Part shown: positions 24,322-33,912 of the stretch, piece by piece
Layout: every line of letters begins with the position of its first letter
Numbering within the stretch: the first letter of the stretch is position 1
Made by a program: the position numbers and the translations under genes
Source of the DNA: an uncultured Hyphomonadaceae bacterium
GTDB taxonomy: Bacteria; Pseudomonadota; Alphaproteobacteria; Caulobacterales; Hyphomonadaceae
Assembly: GCA_913057945.1 (NCBI GenBank)
Contig: CAJXOF010000001.1
Coordinates: 1 to 64,000 of the forward strand
Length of the DNA: 64,000 nucleotides
Direction of reading: 5' to 3'
The notes under the pieces: model-generated
The model's database searches: none
What the model saw: only the letters and a program-made list of their open reading frames with translations
Told to the model about the DNA's origin: nothing

Positions 24322-25944
24322 CTACGCCAGAAGCACGTCCCCATAGGCTTCCCGCAGCTTGTTCTTCAGCACCTTACCGGTTGCGTTTCGTGGAAGCTCA
24401 TCCACAAAAACGACCGTATCCGGGATCTGCCATTTGGCGACTTTGTCAGAAAAGAAGGCAATCAAATCCTTCTCTGACACTTTTGCTCCTGGTGCCTTGA
24501 CCGCGACAAGGACCGGCCGTTCGTCCCATTTTTCATGTTTTGCCGCGATTGCGGCGGCATCCACGATACCGGGATGACCGACCGCGATGCCCTCAAGTTC
24601 GACGGTGGAAATCCATTCGCCGCCAGATTTTATGATGTCCTTGGAGCGATCCCGGATCGTCATGAACCCATCGGCATCAATCGAGGCCACATCGCCGGTT
24701 TCAAACCATCCATCGGATGCCAAAGTCGTGCCCGGCTCCGCACAAAAGTAGCTGTCTACGACCCAATGGCCGCGAATGCGAAGATTGCCTTGCGCCGCCC
24801 CATCCTCGGGAAGTGTGCTGCCTTCATCGTCAACGATCTTGAGTTCCACGCCATAGGGCGGGCGGCCCTGGCTTTCTCGCACTTTCGCCTGCTCTTCCTC
24901 GGTCATGCCTGCATGGCGTTCCAGCAAGGCATTCGCGGTCCCGAGAGGCGAGGTTTCGGTCATGCCCCAGGCGTGCACGACTTCGGTGCCATATTTGTCG
25001 CGGAATTCGGCGATCATCGACGGGGGACAAGCCGACCCACCGACCACTGTCCGTGTGAGGGTTTCGGCTTTGGAGCCGAGTTTGTCGAGCGATGCGAGAA
25101 GCCCCTGCCAGATTGTAGGAACACCAAGCGCGACCGTCACGCCTTCGTCGTCGATGAGCCGTGTAAGGCTGTCACCATCAAGTCCCGGACCAGGCAGGAC
25201 CAGCTTTGCGCCGACCATCGCAGCAGCATATGGGATGCCCCAGGCATTGACGTGGAACATCGGAACCACGGGCATCATCACTTCGCGTGCTGAAATGTTC
25301 AGCGTATCGGGAAGGGCCGCGCCCAACGAATGTAACACCGTAGAGCGGTGCGAATACAGAACGCCCTTGGGGTTTCCTGTAGTCCCGGAAGTATAGCAAA
25401 GGCTGGATGCGTCATTCTCATCGACATCCACCCAATCGGCGTTTTCGTCGCCCGAGGCCAGGAAGTCCTCGTAGAACACAAGTCCGGGGATTTTTCTTGC
25501 TGCTTTTTCATCACGCACGGACATAAGAACGAAGGTATCGACAGTCGTCAGCTTCTCCTTGATCCCCTCAATGATCGGCAGGAACGTCTTGTCAAAAAAG
25601 ATGACCCGATCTTTCGCGTGGTTGATGATATAGACAAGCTGTTCCGGGAAAAGGCGCGGATTGATCGTGTGACATACCATTCCACCACAGGAAATGCCAA
25701 AGTAGCATTCCAGATGCCGCGCATTGTTCCACGCGATCGTCGCCACGCGATCCCCTTTGAAGAGCCCCATCTTTGTCAGCGCCGAGCCGAGCTGCCGGGA
25801 TCTGTCAGAAATACCTTTCCAGTTCGTCTTAGTCTTTGTGCCATCTGTTTCCACCGACACAATCTCGGTGTCGCCGTGGTAGCGAGCTCCGTGGTCGATC
25901 AGTGAATGAATGGTCAGTGGCATAGCCATCATCTGTCCGCGCAT
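24322..25944 (-). CDS. alkK: Medium-chain acyl-CoA synthetase AlkK
   Basis: A 540-residue ANL ligase. It contains [51 protein letters not shown], and the catalytic lysine region [14 protein letters not shown]. Many of these blocks closely match remembered Pseudomonas AlkK, including the MxGQMM start. GAGGAAG precedes the ATG. It activates the medium-chain fatty acid released by AlkH for beta-oxidation. It lies 126 bp after alkJ and 93 bp before alkL. Confidence 0.93.
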   Translation of the reverse strand: MRGQMMAMPLTIHSLIDHGARYHGDTEIVSVETDGTKTKTNWKGISDRSRQLGSALTKMGLFKGDRVATIAWNNARHLECYFGISCGGMVCHTINPRLFPEQLVYIINHAKDRVIFFDKTFLPIIEGIKEKLTTVDTFVLMSVRDEKAARKIPGLVFYEDFLASGDENADWVDVDENDASSLCYTSGTTGNPKGVLYSHRSTVLHSLGAALPDTLNISAREVMMPVVPMFHVNAWGIPYAAAMVGAKLVLPGPGLDGDSLTRLIDDEGVTVALGVPTIWQGLLASLDKLGSKAETLTRTVVGGSACPPSMIAEFRDKYGTEVVHAWGMTETSPLGTANALLERHAGMTEEEQAKVRESQGRPPYGVELKIVDDEGSTLPEDGAAQGNLRIRGHWVVDSYFCAEPGTTLASDGWFETGDVASIDADGFMTIRDRSKDIIKSGGEWISTVELEGIAVGHPGIVDAAAIAAKHEKWDERPVLVAVKAPGAKVSEKDLIAFFSDKVAKWQIPDTVVFVDELPRNATGKVLKNKLREAYGDVLLA

Positions 25945-26070
25945 TTGGCTTCCTCTTCAGAACTTGAAATTTGGGTTGGAATCGTGCCGTTCTGAAACTG
26001 CTGGAAGCTTCTTACAATAAACCCCATCGCCCCCTGACACCGGACTGTTTTTCGCTTTTCATCATAAAGT

Positions 26071-27699
26071 TCAGGCAACTGAACGACTCCTGTCAAAAAT
26101 ACGCACCTGCCCCAGAATGATCTCGGCCGCATTCTCAGCGATGACCATGGTCGGGGCGTTGGTGTTTCCAGCGACAAGGCTTGGCATGATGGATGCGTCC
26201 ACCACTCGCAGCCCAGATACACCGCGAACCTTAAGCTCGGGGTCGACCACAGAATCCTTGTCCGCACCCATTCGGCATGTACCAACCGGATGATAGATTG
26301 TTTCTGCGCTTTCCCGAATGAATGCCGCGATCTCATCGTCGGTCTGTACGGATTTGCCGGGGTGCACTTCGTATTTGCTGTGCGCAGACATTGCCGGAGC
26401 TTCGAGGATCCTGCGCCCGGCTTTAAAGGCCGCAATCATCGTTTTCATATCTTCCGGATCCCCAAGATAATTCGGCTGAATCAGAGGATCGTCCATCGGA
26501 TCCGGGCTTTTGAGGCCAATATAGCCGCGGCTCTTTGGCAAAAGATCGCAGATGTGAAGCGTATAGCCATAACCAAAAGCGATCTTGCGGCCATGATCTT
26601 TCAGATATGTGGGCAGGAAGTGAAACTGAACATTCGGCCTATCGCGGTCAGGGGACGACTTAATGAACCCACCGCTTTCCGCAACATTTGACGTGAGAAA
26701 CCCTTTACGTCTGAAGATGTAGGAAAGCAAACCACCAATGCCACGCGGCAGAAAGCTGGGCGCGACACCGATCGGGCGCCGTGAGCTAGCAGCATGCATA
26801 ATCGTTACATCGAGGTGGTCGGCCATGTTCTTGCCAACCTCGGGAAGGTCGTGAACGACGGCTAGACCATGCCGTTTAATTTCTTGGGCATCCCCGATAC
26901 CTGACAGAAGGAGAAGTTGAGGCGAATTCACGGCCCCGCCAGACAGGATCACCTCGCCGCCGGCATTGAGACGCAGTTGGCGATATTCGCCGCCCTGCCG
27001 CAAGGTGACACCCGTTGCGGACTTTTCTTCCATGACGACGCGGGTCACACGGGCGTCGGTGATGACTTCAAGATTGGAACGGGACTCAGCCCCCCGCAGA
27101 AAGGCTTGCGCCGAACTCCAGCGCCTTCCGTCCTTTTGCGTGACCTGGTACATGCCCAGCCCCTCTTGCGAACCGCTATTAAAATCGCCGTTGTGAGGAA
27201 TCTGCAATTCACGCCCAGCCTGTACGAAATCGCGGCTCAAAGGGTTCACGGTTTTCAGCTCGCTCACGGAAAGCTCGCCGCCCTTACCATGACTATCGGA
27301 TGCTCCGAACCGATGGTTGTCTTCGATCCGCTTGAACAGGTCTGTCATGCGGTCCCAGCCCCAGACATCCGTGCCTGCCTCGGACGCCCAGTAGTCGTAA
27401 TCGGCCTTGTGCCCGCGGATATAGACCATGGCGTTGATGGACGACGACCCGCCCAGTGTTTTGCCACGAGGCCAGAACAGTCTACGGCCATTCAAATGTT
27501 CTTGTGGTTCGGTATCGAATGCCCAGTTCAGCTTTTTGCTATTGGCCAACAAGGCGATCCCCACTGGCATGTGAATCAGGGGGTTCTTGTCCTTTGGGCC
27601 CGCTTCGATAAGCGCGACGCGTTTTGCCGGGTTTGCAGACAACCGGTTGGCCAGAACGCAACCGGCGGATCCGGCGCCGACGATGATATAGTCGTACAT
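26071..27699 (-). CDS. alkJ: GMC-family medium-chain alcohol dehydrogenase AlkJ
   Basis: A 542-residue FAD-dependent GMC oxidoreductase. It has the N-terminal Rossmann motif [14 protein letters not shown], the GMC signatures [13 protein letters not shown] and [16 protein letters not shown], and the C-terminal [10 protein letters not shown] catalytic histidine region. The ATG at 27699 follows GGGAGAGAAGAA. AlkJ is membrane-associated, passes electrons to the quinone pool and oxidises 1-alkanols to aldehydes. It starts 31 bp after alkH. A perfect hairpin (GTTCAG/CTGAAC) overlaps its stop codon. Confidence 0.93.
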   Translation of the reverse strand: MYDYIIVGAGSAGCVLANRLSANPAKRVALIEAGPKDKNPLIHMPVGIALLANSKKLNWAFDTEPQEHLNGRRLFWPRGKTLGGSSSINAMVYIRGHKADYDYWASEAGTDVWGWDRMTDLFKRIEDNHRFGASDSHGKGGELSVSELKTVNPLSRDFVQAGRELQIPHNGDFNSGSQEGLGMYQVTQKDGRRWSSAQAFLRGAESRSNLEVITDARVTRVVMEEKSATGVTLRQGGEYRQLRLNAGGEVILSGGAVNSPQLLLLSGIGDAQEIKRHGLAVVHDLPEVGKNMADHLDVTIMHAASSRRPIGVAPSFLPRGIGGLLSYIFRRKGFLTSNVAESGGFIKSSPDRDRPNVQFHFLPTYLKDHGRKIAFGYGYTLHICDLLPKSRGYIGLKSPDPMDDPLIQPNYLGDPEDMKTMIAAFKAGRRILEAPAMSAHSKYEVHPGKSVQTDDEIAAFIRESAETIYHPVGTCRMGADKDSVVDPELKVRGVSGLRVVDASIMPSLVAGNTNAPTMVIAENAAEIILGQVRIFDRSRSVA

Positions 27700-27730
27700 T
27701 TCTTCTCTCCCTATTGGTTCCGGGCGGCTG

Positions 27731-29176
27731 TTATCCAAGCACCCGGACCACGATGTTTATGAGGCGGCGTACAAAGCCCGTGTAAGGCGGGAAAAGCATG
27801 TGAGTGATGGAGTGATTTTCCTCCAGAACGGCTTTTTCATGCGAAAAGGCCTTGAAGCCGTATTCGCCATGGGCCGCCCCGATGCCGGAGTTGTTGACGC
27901 CGCCGAATGGCAGGTTCGGGTGCAGGAAATGCACCACTGTAAGGTTTACGCCCACGGCGCCCGAAGAGGTGCGCGTGATGATTTGATCAGCGAAACTCTT
28001 GCTATTGTCGAAGATATACAGGGCAAGCGGTTTGGGATTTGCGTTGATCTTGTCGATCACTTTATCCAGATCAACATATTCGATGATCGGCAAAATTGGC
28101 CCGAACAGCTCTTCCTGAGTGATTTCCATATCATCCGAAACCTCGGAAATCAGCGTCGGGGCAACGAAGTTCTGGCCCGCATCAGTCTGACCCCCCTGAA
28201 GGATACTTGCGCCTTTGGCACGGGCATCCTCGATCAGGTTGCGCACCCGGTCAAAATGCCTATCGTTCACGATCCGGCAATAGTCGGGCGTTGCTTTTTG
28301 TGCCTCGGGCGTTTTCCCATAGACCCGACCGATCTCGGCCTGAAGCGCGGCCTTGAACGCGGCCGACACATCGCGGTGCACATACACATGATCGGGGGCG
28401 ATACAGGTCTGACCGTTGTTTGAGAACTTACCCCAGACGATGTTGCGCGCGGACTTCTTGATATCGGCGTTGGGCCCGACGATAGTGGGCGACTTGCCAC
28501 CAAGTTCCAGAGTTACAGAGGTGAGGTTCTTTGCAGCCGCCTCCATCACGACCTTGCCGATTGTCGGACTGCCCGTGAAGAAAATATGGTCGAAGGGCAG
28601 CGACAGAAGCTCTTGGGAAACCGCGGCATCGCCTTCGATGACTTTGACCAGGTCCGGTGTGAACGCCTCTTCCACGATGTCGGTGATGACCTGAGCCGCA
28701 TTCGGCGTCATTTCGGACGGCTTGATGATGGCACTGTTGCCCGCCGCGATTGCCGAAACCAGCGGCCCGAGCGAAAGATTCACCGGATAATTCCAGGGCG
28801 CGATGATCAGGCATACACCCTTGGCCTCGGGGCGAACCCGTGCCTTGGTGCCAAACACCCCCAAAGTGGCGCGCGCCCGTTTGGGGCGCATCCACGACTT
28901 CAGATGGTGTTTGGTGTGCCGGATTTCCTGAAGCACAGGAAAGATCTCGGTCAGTTTCACTTCTTCGGCGGGTTTGCGAAAATCAGCCGCGCAAGCCGCG
29001 ATGATTTTGTCCTCGTTCCGTTTGACGGCCTCTGCCAGGCGGTCCAGCTGTGCGATACGTGCCTTGCGGTCAAAGACCGCCCGCCGGGCAAGTTGTGCTC
29101 GAATCTGGGTGTCAAACGCCGCTCGGATGTCATCGGCACCGGCTGTTTTGGCGGGAAATGAGGCAACCTGATTCAT
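27731..29176 (-). CDS. alkH: Aldehyde dehydrogenase AlkH
   Basis: A 481-residue aldehyde dehydrogenase, matching the roughly 483 residues of OCT AlkH. It shows the NAD site [12 protein letters not shown], the catalytic Glu in [10 protein letters not shown] and the nucleophile in [13 protein letters not shown]. The hydrophobic C-terminus ([19 protein letters not shown]) is typical of the membrane-associated fatty-aldehyde type. The ATG at 29176 lies 10 bp after the alkG stop. The 82 upstream in-frame codons fall inside alkG and were rejected. It oxidises alkanals to fatty acids. Confidence 0.92.
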   Translation of the reverse strand: MNQVASFPAKTAGADDIRAAFDTQIRAQLARRAVFDRKARIAQLDRLAEAVKRNEDKIIAACAADFRKPAEEVKLTEIFPVLQEIRHTKHHLKSWMRPKRARATLGVFGTKARVRPEAKGVCLIIAPWNYPVNLSLGPLVSAIAAGNSAIIKPSEMTPNAAQVITDIVEEAFTPDLVKVIEGDAAVSQELLSLPFDHIFFTGSPTIGKVVMEAAAKNLTSVTLELGGKSPTIVGPNADIKKSARNIVWGKFSNNGQTCIAPDHVYVHRDVSAAFKAALQAEIGRVYGKTPEAQKATPDYCRIVNDRHFDRVRNLIEDARAKGASILQGGQTDAGQNFVAPTLISEVSDDMEITQEELFGPILPIIEYVDLDKVIDKINANPKPLALYIFDNSKSFADQIITRTSSGAVGVNLTVVHFLHPNLPFGGVNNSGIGAAHGEYGFKAFSHEKAVLEENHSITHMLFPPYTGFVRRLINIVVRVLG

Positions 29177-29186
29177 GTTCACGCTC

Positions 29187-29660
29187 TTATTTTTCTTCGT
29201 AGAGGACATAGTCCTCTTTCGTGGCACCACAGTCCGGGCAGCACCAATCATCGGGGATCTGGCTGAACAAAGTTCCCGGCGGAAAACCTTCGTGTTCGTC
29301 GCCAAGGGCTTCGTCGTAGATATGACCGCATGTGATGCAAAGCCATTTCCGGTAGGCGGTTCCGGCGGCGGGGGCCGCCTGTGCCACCGGAGCAGGCGGC
29401 GGTGCGGCGGCAGGAGCGGCAACCGCCACGGGTGCGGGTGCCGGGGCCGGAGCGGATGTCGGTGCCGGTGCCGGGGTTGGTGTAGGCGCTGCGGCTTCTC
29501 CGATCAGCAAAAAGTCCTCTTTGTCGCGGACCGCGCAATCGGGGCACGCAAAGTCTTCGGGCACTTGCGACCACGGCGTTCCCGGCGGGAAACCTTCATG
29601 CGGGTGGCCCTGGATTTCATCGTAGGTGTATCCGCAATCCGGGCATTGATATTTGGCCAT
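29187..29660 (-). CDS. alkG: Two-domain rubredoxin AlkG
   Basis: A 157-residue protein made of two rubredoxin domains joined by an Ala/Pro-rich linker of about 50 residues. Domain 1 has CPDCGYTY and [12 protein letters not shown]. Domain 2 has CITCGHIY and [11 protein letters not shown]. Domain 1 has one extra residue, including an Arg, after its second CxxC. This is the AlkG1-type feature linked in the literature to inability to reduce AlkB, whereas domain 2 is of the electron-donating AlkG2 type. It carries electrons from AlkT to AlkB. It begins 174 bp after alkB. Confidence 0.95.
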   Translation of the reverse strand: MAKYQCPDCGYTYDEIQGHPHEGFPPGTPWSQVPEDFACPDCAVRDKEDFLLIGEAAAPTPTPAPAPTSAPAPAPAPVAVAAPAAAPPPAPVAQAAPAAGTAYRKWLCITCGHIYDEALGDEHEGFPPGTLFSQIPDDWCCPDCGATKEDYVLYEEK

Positions 29661-29783
29661 TGTTCATTCCTCCCTTACACACATGAGTTGACAGGCAAGC
29701 ACATGCGTCGTCCCAGATTTTCTGTCGGTTGTGTCTGCGGCCCCGTCTTCGAGTGCGAGCAAGGGGCTGTTTGTCAGGTCAGG

Positions 29784-29804
29784 GTTGGCCCCATCGGGGC
29801 CAAC
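29784..29804. promoter_or_regulatory. Stable hairpin between alkB and alkG
   Basis: GTTGGCCCC-ATC-GGGGCCAAC is a perfect 9-bp stem with a 3-base loop, located between the alkB stop and the alkG start. No T-tract follows on the transcribed (minus) strand, so it is unlikely to be an intrinsic terminator. A processing or mRNA-protecting element that raises alkB message over downstream genes is the more likely role. Confidence 0.6.
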
Positions 29805-29834
29805 GCCTTTGTCTGAGATGCCAAGCCTTGGGTT

Positions 29835-31046
29835 TTATTCGGCGGGCATTGCGGCAGGCTGCGCAGGTGCGACCGACCCGAATTTGCGGTCATAGTAGTC
29901 GCGCATACCGGGTTCGATCTGGATCTTGTTCAGATCGCCTTTGGCCCAGTCCAGGACACGATGATCCATGATCGACCGGAACCAGGAGGGGATCAGCGCG
30001 GCAAAGAACATCCCGGGATAGCCCGAAGGAAGCGCAGGCAGATCCTTGAAGTCCCGCAGGGATTGATAGGACCGCGTCGGGTGCGCGTGGTGGTCCGAGT
30101 GCCGCTGCAGGTGGAACAGGATCAGGTTGGACATGATATGGTTCGAGTTCCACGAATGGTGCGGCTTCTGATGCTCATACTTGCCGTTGGGCAGTTTTTC
30201 GCGCAGCAAGCCATAATGCTCGATATAGTTGGCCGAAGTCAGCTGCCACCATCCGTACGCCATCTGAATGGGCAGGAACACAAGCATGATGGGCCCGAAG
30301 AATGCCAGCAGCCCGGCGTAAAGAACGACGGTAATGATCAGCGGCTGAAGAATTTCGTTATCCAGGCTCCAGACGCTCTTACCACTCCGCTCAAGGCGCA
30401 CCTCTTCTAGCTCCCAAGCGCGTTTGAAAGCCCCGGGGATTTCGCGGGTTGCGAAAGAATAGATGTTTTCGCCCATACGCGAGGTTGCCGGGTCTTTCGG
30501 GGTGGCCACGTCACGGTGGTGCCCTTTGTTATGTTCGATGAAGAAGTGGCCATAGCCCACCACTGCCAGCACCAGTTTTGCCATCCAGCGATCAAAAGCT
30601 TCCTTCTTGTGACCCAGTTCATGGCCGGTGTTCAGCGCCAAACCGTTGACGACCCCCAGCGACAGTGCCAGCGCGACGAATTCGAGCGCATTCAGAGAAT
30701 GGGTTGCGACCCACCAGCAAGACCCGATCAAAGCCGCATAATGCATGGGCACCGTCAGATAAGTAAGCACGCGATAATATCGGTCTCTTTCAAGATCAGG
30801 TACGGCCGATTCGGGGGGATTGGAAAAATCCTCGCCAAACATAGCGTCCAGCATCGGCACCGCCAGATACCATAAAATCAGCACCGTCCCGTACCAGATG
30901 CTCCAGCCGGTCACCGAAACCAGATACAGTCCGATTAGCGGCGTTGCCGGCCAGAATACGGACAAAATCCAAAAATACCGTTTCTTATCAACGTATACTT
31001 CATCGGCGCCAACTTGCGCCGTGGACGCTTGGCTTAGATCGCTCAT
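29835..31046 (-). CDS. alkB: Membrane alkane 1-monooxygenase AlkB
   Basis: A 403-residue integral membrane di-iron monooxygenase, very close in length to the Pseudomonas OCT enzyme. The histidine boxes are HELGH (142-146), EHNKGHH (171-177), NYIEHYG (273-279) and HSDHH (316-320), between about six transmembrane helices. The ATG at 31046 follows GGGAGGG. The open frame continues 45 codons upstream through the promoter region and was trimmed. It hydroxylates medium-chain n-alkanes at the terminal carbon using O2 and electrons from AlkG/AlkT. It is the first gene of the alkBGHJKL operon. Confidence 0.96.
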   Translation of the reverse strand: MSDLSQASTAQVGADEVYVDKKRYFWILSVFWPATPLIGLYLVSVTGWSIWYGTVLILWYLAVPMLDAMFGEDFSNPPESAVPDLERDRYYRVLTYLTVPMHYAALIGSCWWVATHSLNALEFVALALSLGVVNGLALNTGHELGHKKEAFDRWMAKLVLAVVGYGHFFIEHNKGHHRDVATPKDPATSRMGENIYSFATREIPGAFKRAWELEEVRLERSGKSVWSLDNEILQPLIITVVLYAGLLAFFGPIMLVFLPIQMAYGWWQLTSANYIEHYGLLREKLPNGKYEHQKPHHSWNSNHIMSNLILFHLQRHSDHHAHPTRSYQSLRDFKDLPALPSGYPGMFFAALIPSWFRSIMDHRVLDWAKGDLNKIQIEPGMRDYYDRKFGSVAPAQPAAMPAE

Positions 31047-31266
31047 CAGTCTACCCTCCCTACGAAAAGGCTGTTGTAAGTTTCTGTAGTTTCTATATTG
31101 GACAGAAGAGCTTCTCCGTTTCCCACTTGCTGCTTCTTGCCGCTCGGACCTAAGCTGCCTCTCAATCAAGTCACTCCACAACTACACGTTCGTGTAGTTT
31201 TGAGTTTTTTGTGCGCTAGGTAAGATGTCGGCACGCCTACGATACATCACTTTCAGGGAGGGAGGG
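31047..31266. promoter_or_regulatory. Divergent alkB-alkS promoter region with palindrome
   Basis: This 220-bp intergenic region is AT-rich. At 31180-31199 AACTACAC-GTTC-GTGTAGTT is a perfect 8-bp inverted repeat with a 4-base spacer. A half-site-like CTGTAGTTT recurs near 31083, close to alkB. The palindrome is a good candidate for AlkS binding, with induction of alkB and autocontrol of alkS from one site. Exact -35/-10 elements could not be fixed. Confidence 0.6.
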
Positions 31267-33882
31267 ATGATTAAGACCTCCAGCGCAATCCCGAACGACA
31301 TCTACGATTTTCTGGAACGCATGAATGTCCGTCAAAAGAAATTGACTCAGGGCTGCCTGAGACGTGACAGACTGGATATTGCGGGACACCCCGGCGCGAA
31401 ATGCCTCCTTTATCAGGCACCTCGCGGCTTCGGCAAATCAGTGCAGATCGCCTTGTGCGCCCAATCGGCTGCCGACCGAGGAGACGATTGTATCTATCTG
31501 GACCTGTCGTCGTTCTGGCCAGAGAGCGTCTCTGAAGCGGACCTTATAGCAACCGCGATTGTCGCAATGCTTTCGCCACCGGACCTTCCCGTCACGTCCG
31601 GTGATCGCGGCCCAGAGACCATCGCACTGCGCCTTCTTTTCGATTGGAAAAGACCCGTCATGATTTGCTTGGACGGCGTTTCTGACTCTGCCGCCACACA
31701 GAGATTTCTGAAAACGATCACCCTGGAAACGCCAGAAGCCGTTCGACTGGTAGTAAGCGGGCACCAACCGGGCACGTTGGTCACCCTGTCGGTAGTTTCG
31801 CATGTGGTGACGATCGGCCCAAGAGAGTTAAGCTTCACTCTTGACGAGACATGTTCAATTCTACCGTTGGAAGCCGACCGGGCGACGAAGATATACAACA
31901 AGACGGATGGTTGGCCGCTTCTATGCGCACTGGCTGGCAAATCGAAAGCATCAGGCGACGCGATCGCTGACCTTTCAGAGGTTCAGGCATACTTCGAAAT
32001 CGACGTACTGGCACAGATTACGCGGCCGCTCCTTGATCACCTGATTAACGCCAGTTGGCTGGAGGAAATCACGGCAGACTGCAGCGATTATGTGTTCAAG
32101 ATTAACGATTCCAGTTGCAAATTGGCAGAACTAGCATCGCGCCACGGGCTTTTGATATCCAGCGTTGAAAAACCAAAATGCTATGAAATGAACCGGGCCC
32201 TGAAAGAGTACCTGCGCATTCGTTTCATCGAAGCAAATGGATCGCGTCGGTCGTATTTCCTAAAACGTATCGCATTCTGGCATTGGCGAAAAAAAGAGTA
32301 CCGTTTGGTCGTGGATGTTGCTCTTCGCGCACACGATCACAGCTGGGCCAAACGGCTAACTGATCAAGCTCTCTTCGATCTAGCCCTGAGACAAGGAGAG
32401 ATTGAGGCCTTGACGATCTGGTTCACGGGCATTCCCAGAGCCAAACTGCTTCAGATGCCATCCTTGGCTATCGGATATGCTTGGGTGCTGTACTTCAGTC
32501 AACGCGCACAGGAAGCACAGGATGTGCTTTCCAGGCTGAACAACCAGAGGGTTTCCGCACCTTCGGAGGAGGAAGATTCGAATGGCTGGGGGAAACTAGT
32601 GCATGCCATCGGTCTTGCCACCCACGATGAATTGAAAGAAAGCGATGAAAGATGCGCGGCCTGGGTTGATACCTATGGGTCGGCCAATCCTGTCGGCCAT
32701 GCCGCAGCACAGACGTGCAGAGCATTCATCGCCGCTTCCGGCAGGCAGTTTGCTGCCCTTTCAGATCAAATAGCCTCCGCCACGGTCGTGAGCGGCGCGG
32801 TCCGTCACCGTTATGCGTTTGGCTGGCTTGCTGCTGCTGGGATTCTGGCTAAGCTGCTCAATGGCGACATCTATGGCGCACGCAGCGAGATTCGTCGGGC
32901 ACAGAAGAACGAAAACGTCGCCCATGAGTGCACACCCTTTACCAAAGGAATGCTCGCGGCCTTCGAGCTTCAGGTCCAAACAGAAGAAGAGTCTATCACT
33001 CCCGATGAGTGTCTTGTGCAAGAGGCTCTGGATTTTGCGCTGAAATTCGGGGTGACGGATGTGGTGTGGAACACCGTCCGAAGCGCGGCCGAGATCTATA
33101 TTCGCCAGGGTGACACATTGCAGGCGTTCTTGTTGCTTGAACGTTGCCGCCTGCTGGCAAAGGATCACGGTCTGAAGCGGCTGGGCATTCTGGTGCGATT
33201 GGGCTCCGAAGTCTTTGCTATGGGAACCCGAACCAGCACTCCGCTCGCGACCGAGCCGCTTCCGTCCGTCGAAGACCTGGTGTTTCTGCCAAACCAGAAT
33301 CGCGCCATCCAGGCGGAAATCGCCTTGCTAGAAGCCTCAAGATTTCTGCGAGACGGCAAACTGGGCCTGGCCGAGATGCACGCTCGAAAAGCCCTTTCCA
33401 ACTTTTCCGCCGTCAGAGACCAACGCGGAGAAATCAGGGCGCAATATACGCTTGCGACTGCGATTTATCTGATGGGCGAAAAAAAGCAGGCGCTGAAAAG
33501 AATCGCCGATGCCGATCTGAAGGCACAACAACTGGGCGCTTTCAGGTCCTTGATAAGCAGGCGGCATTTTCTGCGTGTCATCAGTCCAGCGGCGAAAGCG
33601 TTCTTGGATCAACGGACAACTCAGGTCGCCAGGACCAAAGTACCTGCGCATGATGTGCAGATTACTGAACGCCCCTTTGCATATAGATCGGCCCCCTTAA
33701 GTCAGAAGCAGGTAATCGTCCTGCAACATGCCGCACTTGGGCTGAGCAACAAGGAAATTGCAGTGCGCATGCATGTCACGGAAGACACCGTGAAGTGGCA
33801 TTTCAGAAAAATTTTGCGTGGTCTAAACGTCGCCAATCGCACCGAGGCAGTAATGGCTGCGCGCTCGCTTAGCCTCATCTAA
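31267..33882 (+). CDS. alkS: AlkS, MalT/LuxR-type activator of the alk genes
   Basis: An 871-residue regulator; OCT AlkS has about 882. It has an N-terminal P-loop ATPase (APRGFGKS near 51-58), a long helical TPR-like middle and a C-terminal LuxR-type HTH (LGLSNKEIAVRMHVTEDTVK, then IL-GL-V-NRTEAV). The ATG at 31267 is preceded by GGAGGGAGGG. The 14 upstream codons lack such a site and were dropped. In the OCT system AlkS activates PalkB when alkanes are present. Here it is divergent from alkB and 30 bp before alkT. Confidence 0.93.
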   Translation: MIKTSSAIPNDIYDFLERMNVRQKKLTQGCLRRDRLDIAGHPGAKCLLYQAPRGFGKSVQIALCAQSAADRGDDCIYLDLSSFWPESVSEADLIATAIVAMLSPPDLPVTSGDRGPETIALRLLFDWKRPVMICLDGVSDSAATQRFLKTITLETPEAVRLVVSGHQPGTLVTLSVVSHVVTIGPRELSFTLDETCSILPLEADRATKIYNKTDGWPLLCALAGKSKASGDAIADLSEVQAYFEIDVLAQITRPLLDHLINASWLEEITADCSDYVFKINDSSCKLAELASRHGLLISSVEKPKCYEMNRALKEYLRIRFIEANGSRRSYFLKRIAFWHWRKKEYRLVVDVALRAHDHSWAKRLTDQALFDLALRQGEIEALTIWFTGIPRAKLLQMPSLAIGYAWVLYFSQRAQEAQDVLSRLNNQRVSAPSEEEDSNGWGKLVHAIGLATHDELKESDERCAAWVDTYGSANPVGHAAAQTCRAFIAASGRQFAALSDQIASATVVSGAVRHRYAFGWLAAAGILAKLLNGDIYGARSEIRRAQKNENVAHECTPFTKGMLAAFELQVQTEEESITPDECLVQEALDFALKFGVTDVVWNTVRSAAEIYIRQGDTLQAFLLLERCRLLAKDHGLKRLGILVRLGSEVFAMGTRTSTPLATEPLPSVEDLVFLPNQNRAIQAEIALLEASRFLRDGKLGLAEMHARKALSNFSAVRDQRGEIRAQYTLATAIYLMGEKKQALKRIADADLKAQQLGAFRSLISRRHFLRVISPAAKAFLDQRTTQVARTKVPAHDVQITERPFAYRSAPLSQKQVIVLQHAALGLSNKEIAVRMHVTEDTVKWHFRKILRGLNVANRTEAVMAARSLSLI

Positions 33883-33912
33883 ACAATCGGTAAACCCGGG
33901 GAGGAAAGAAAC

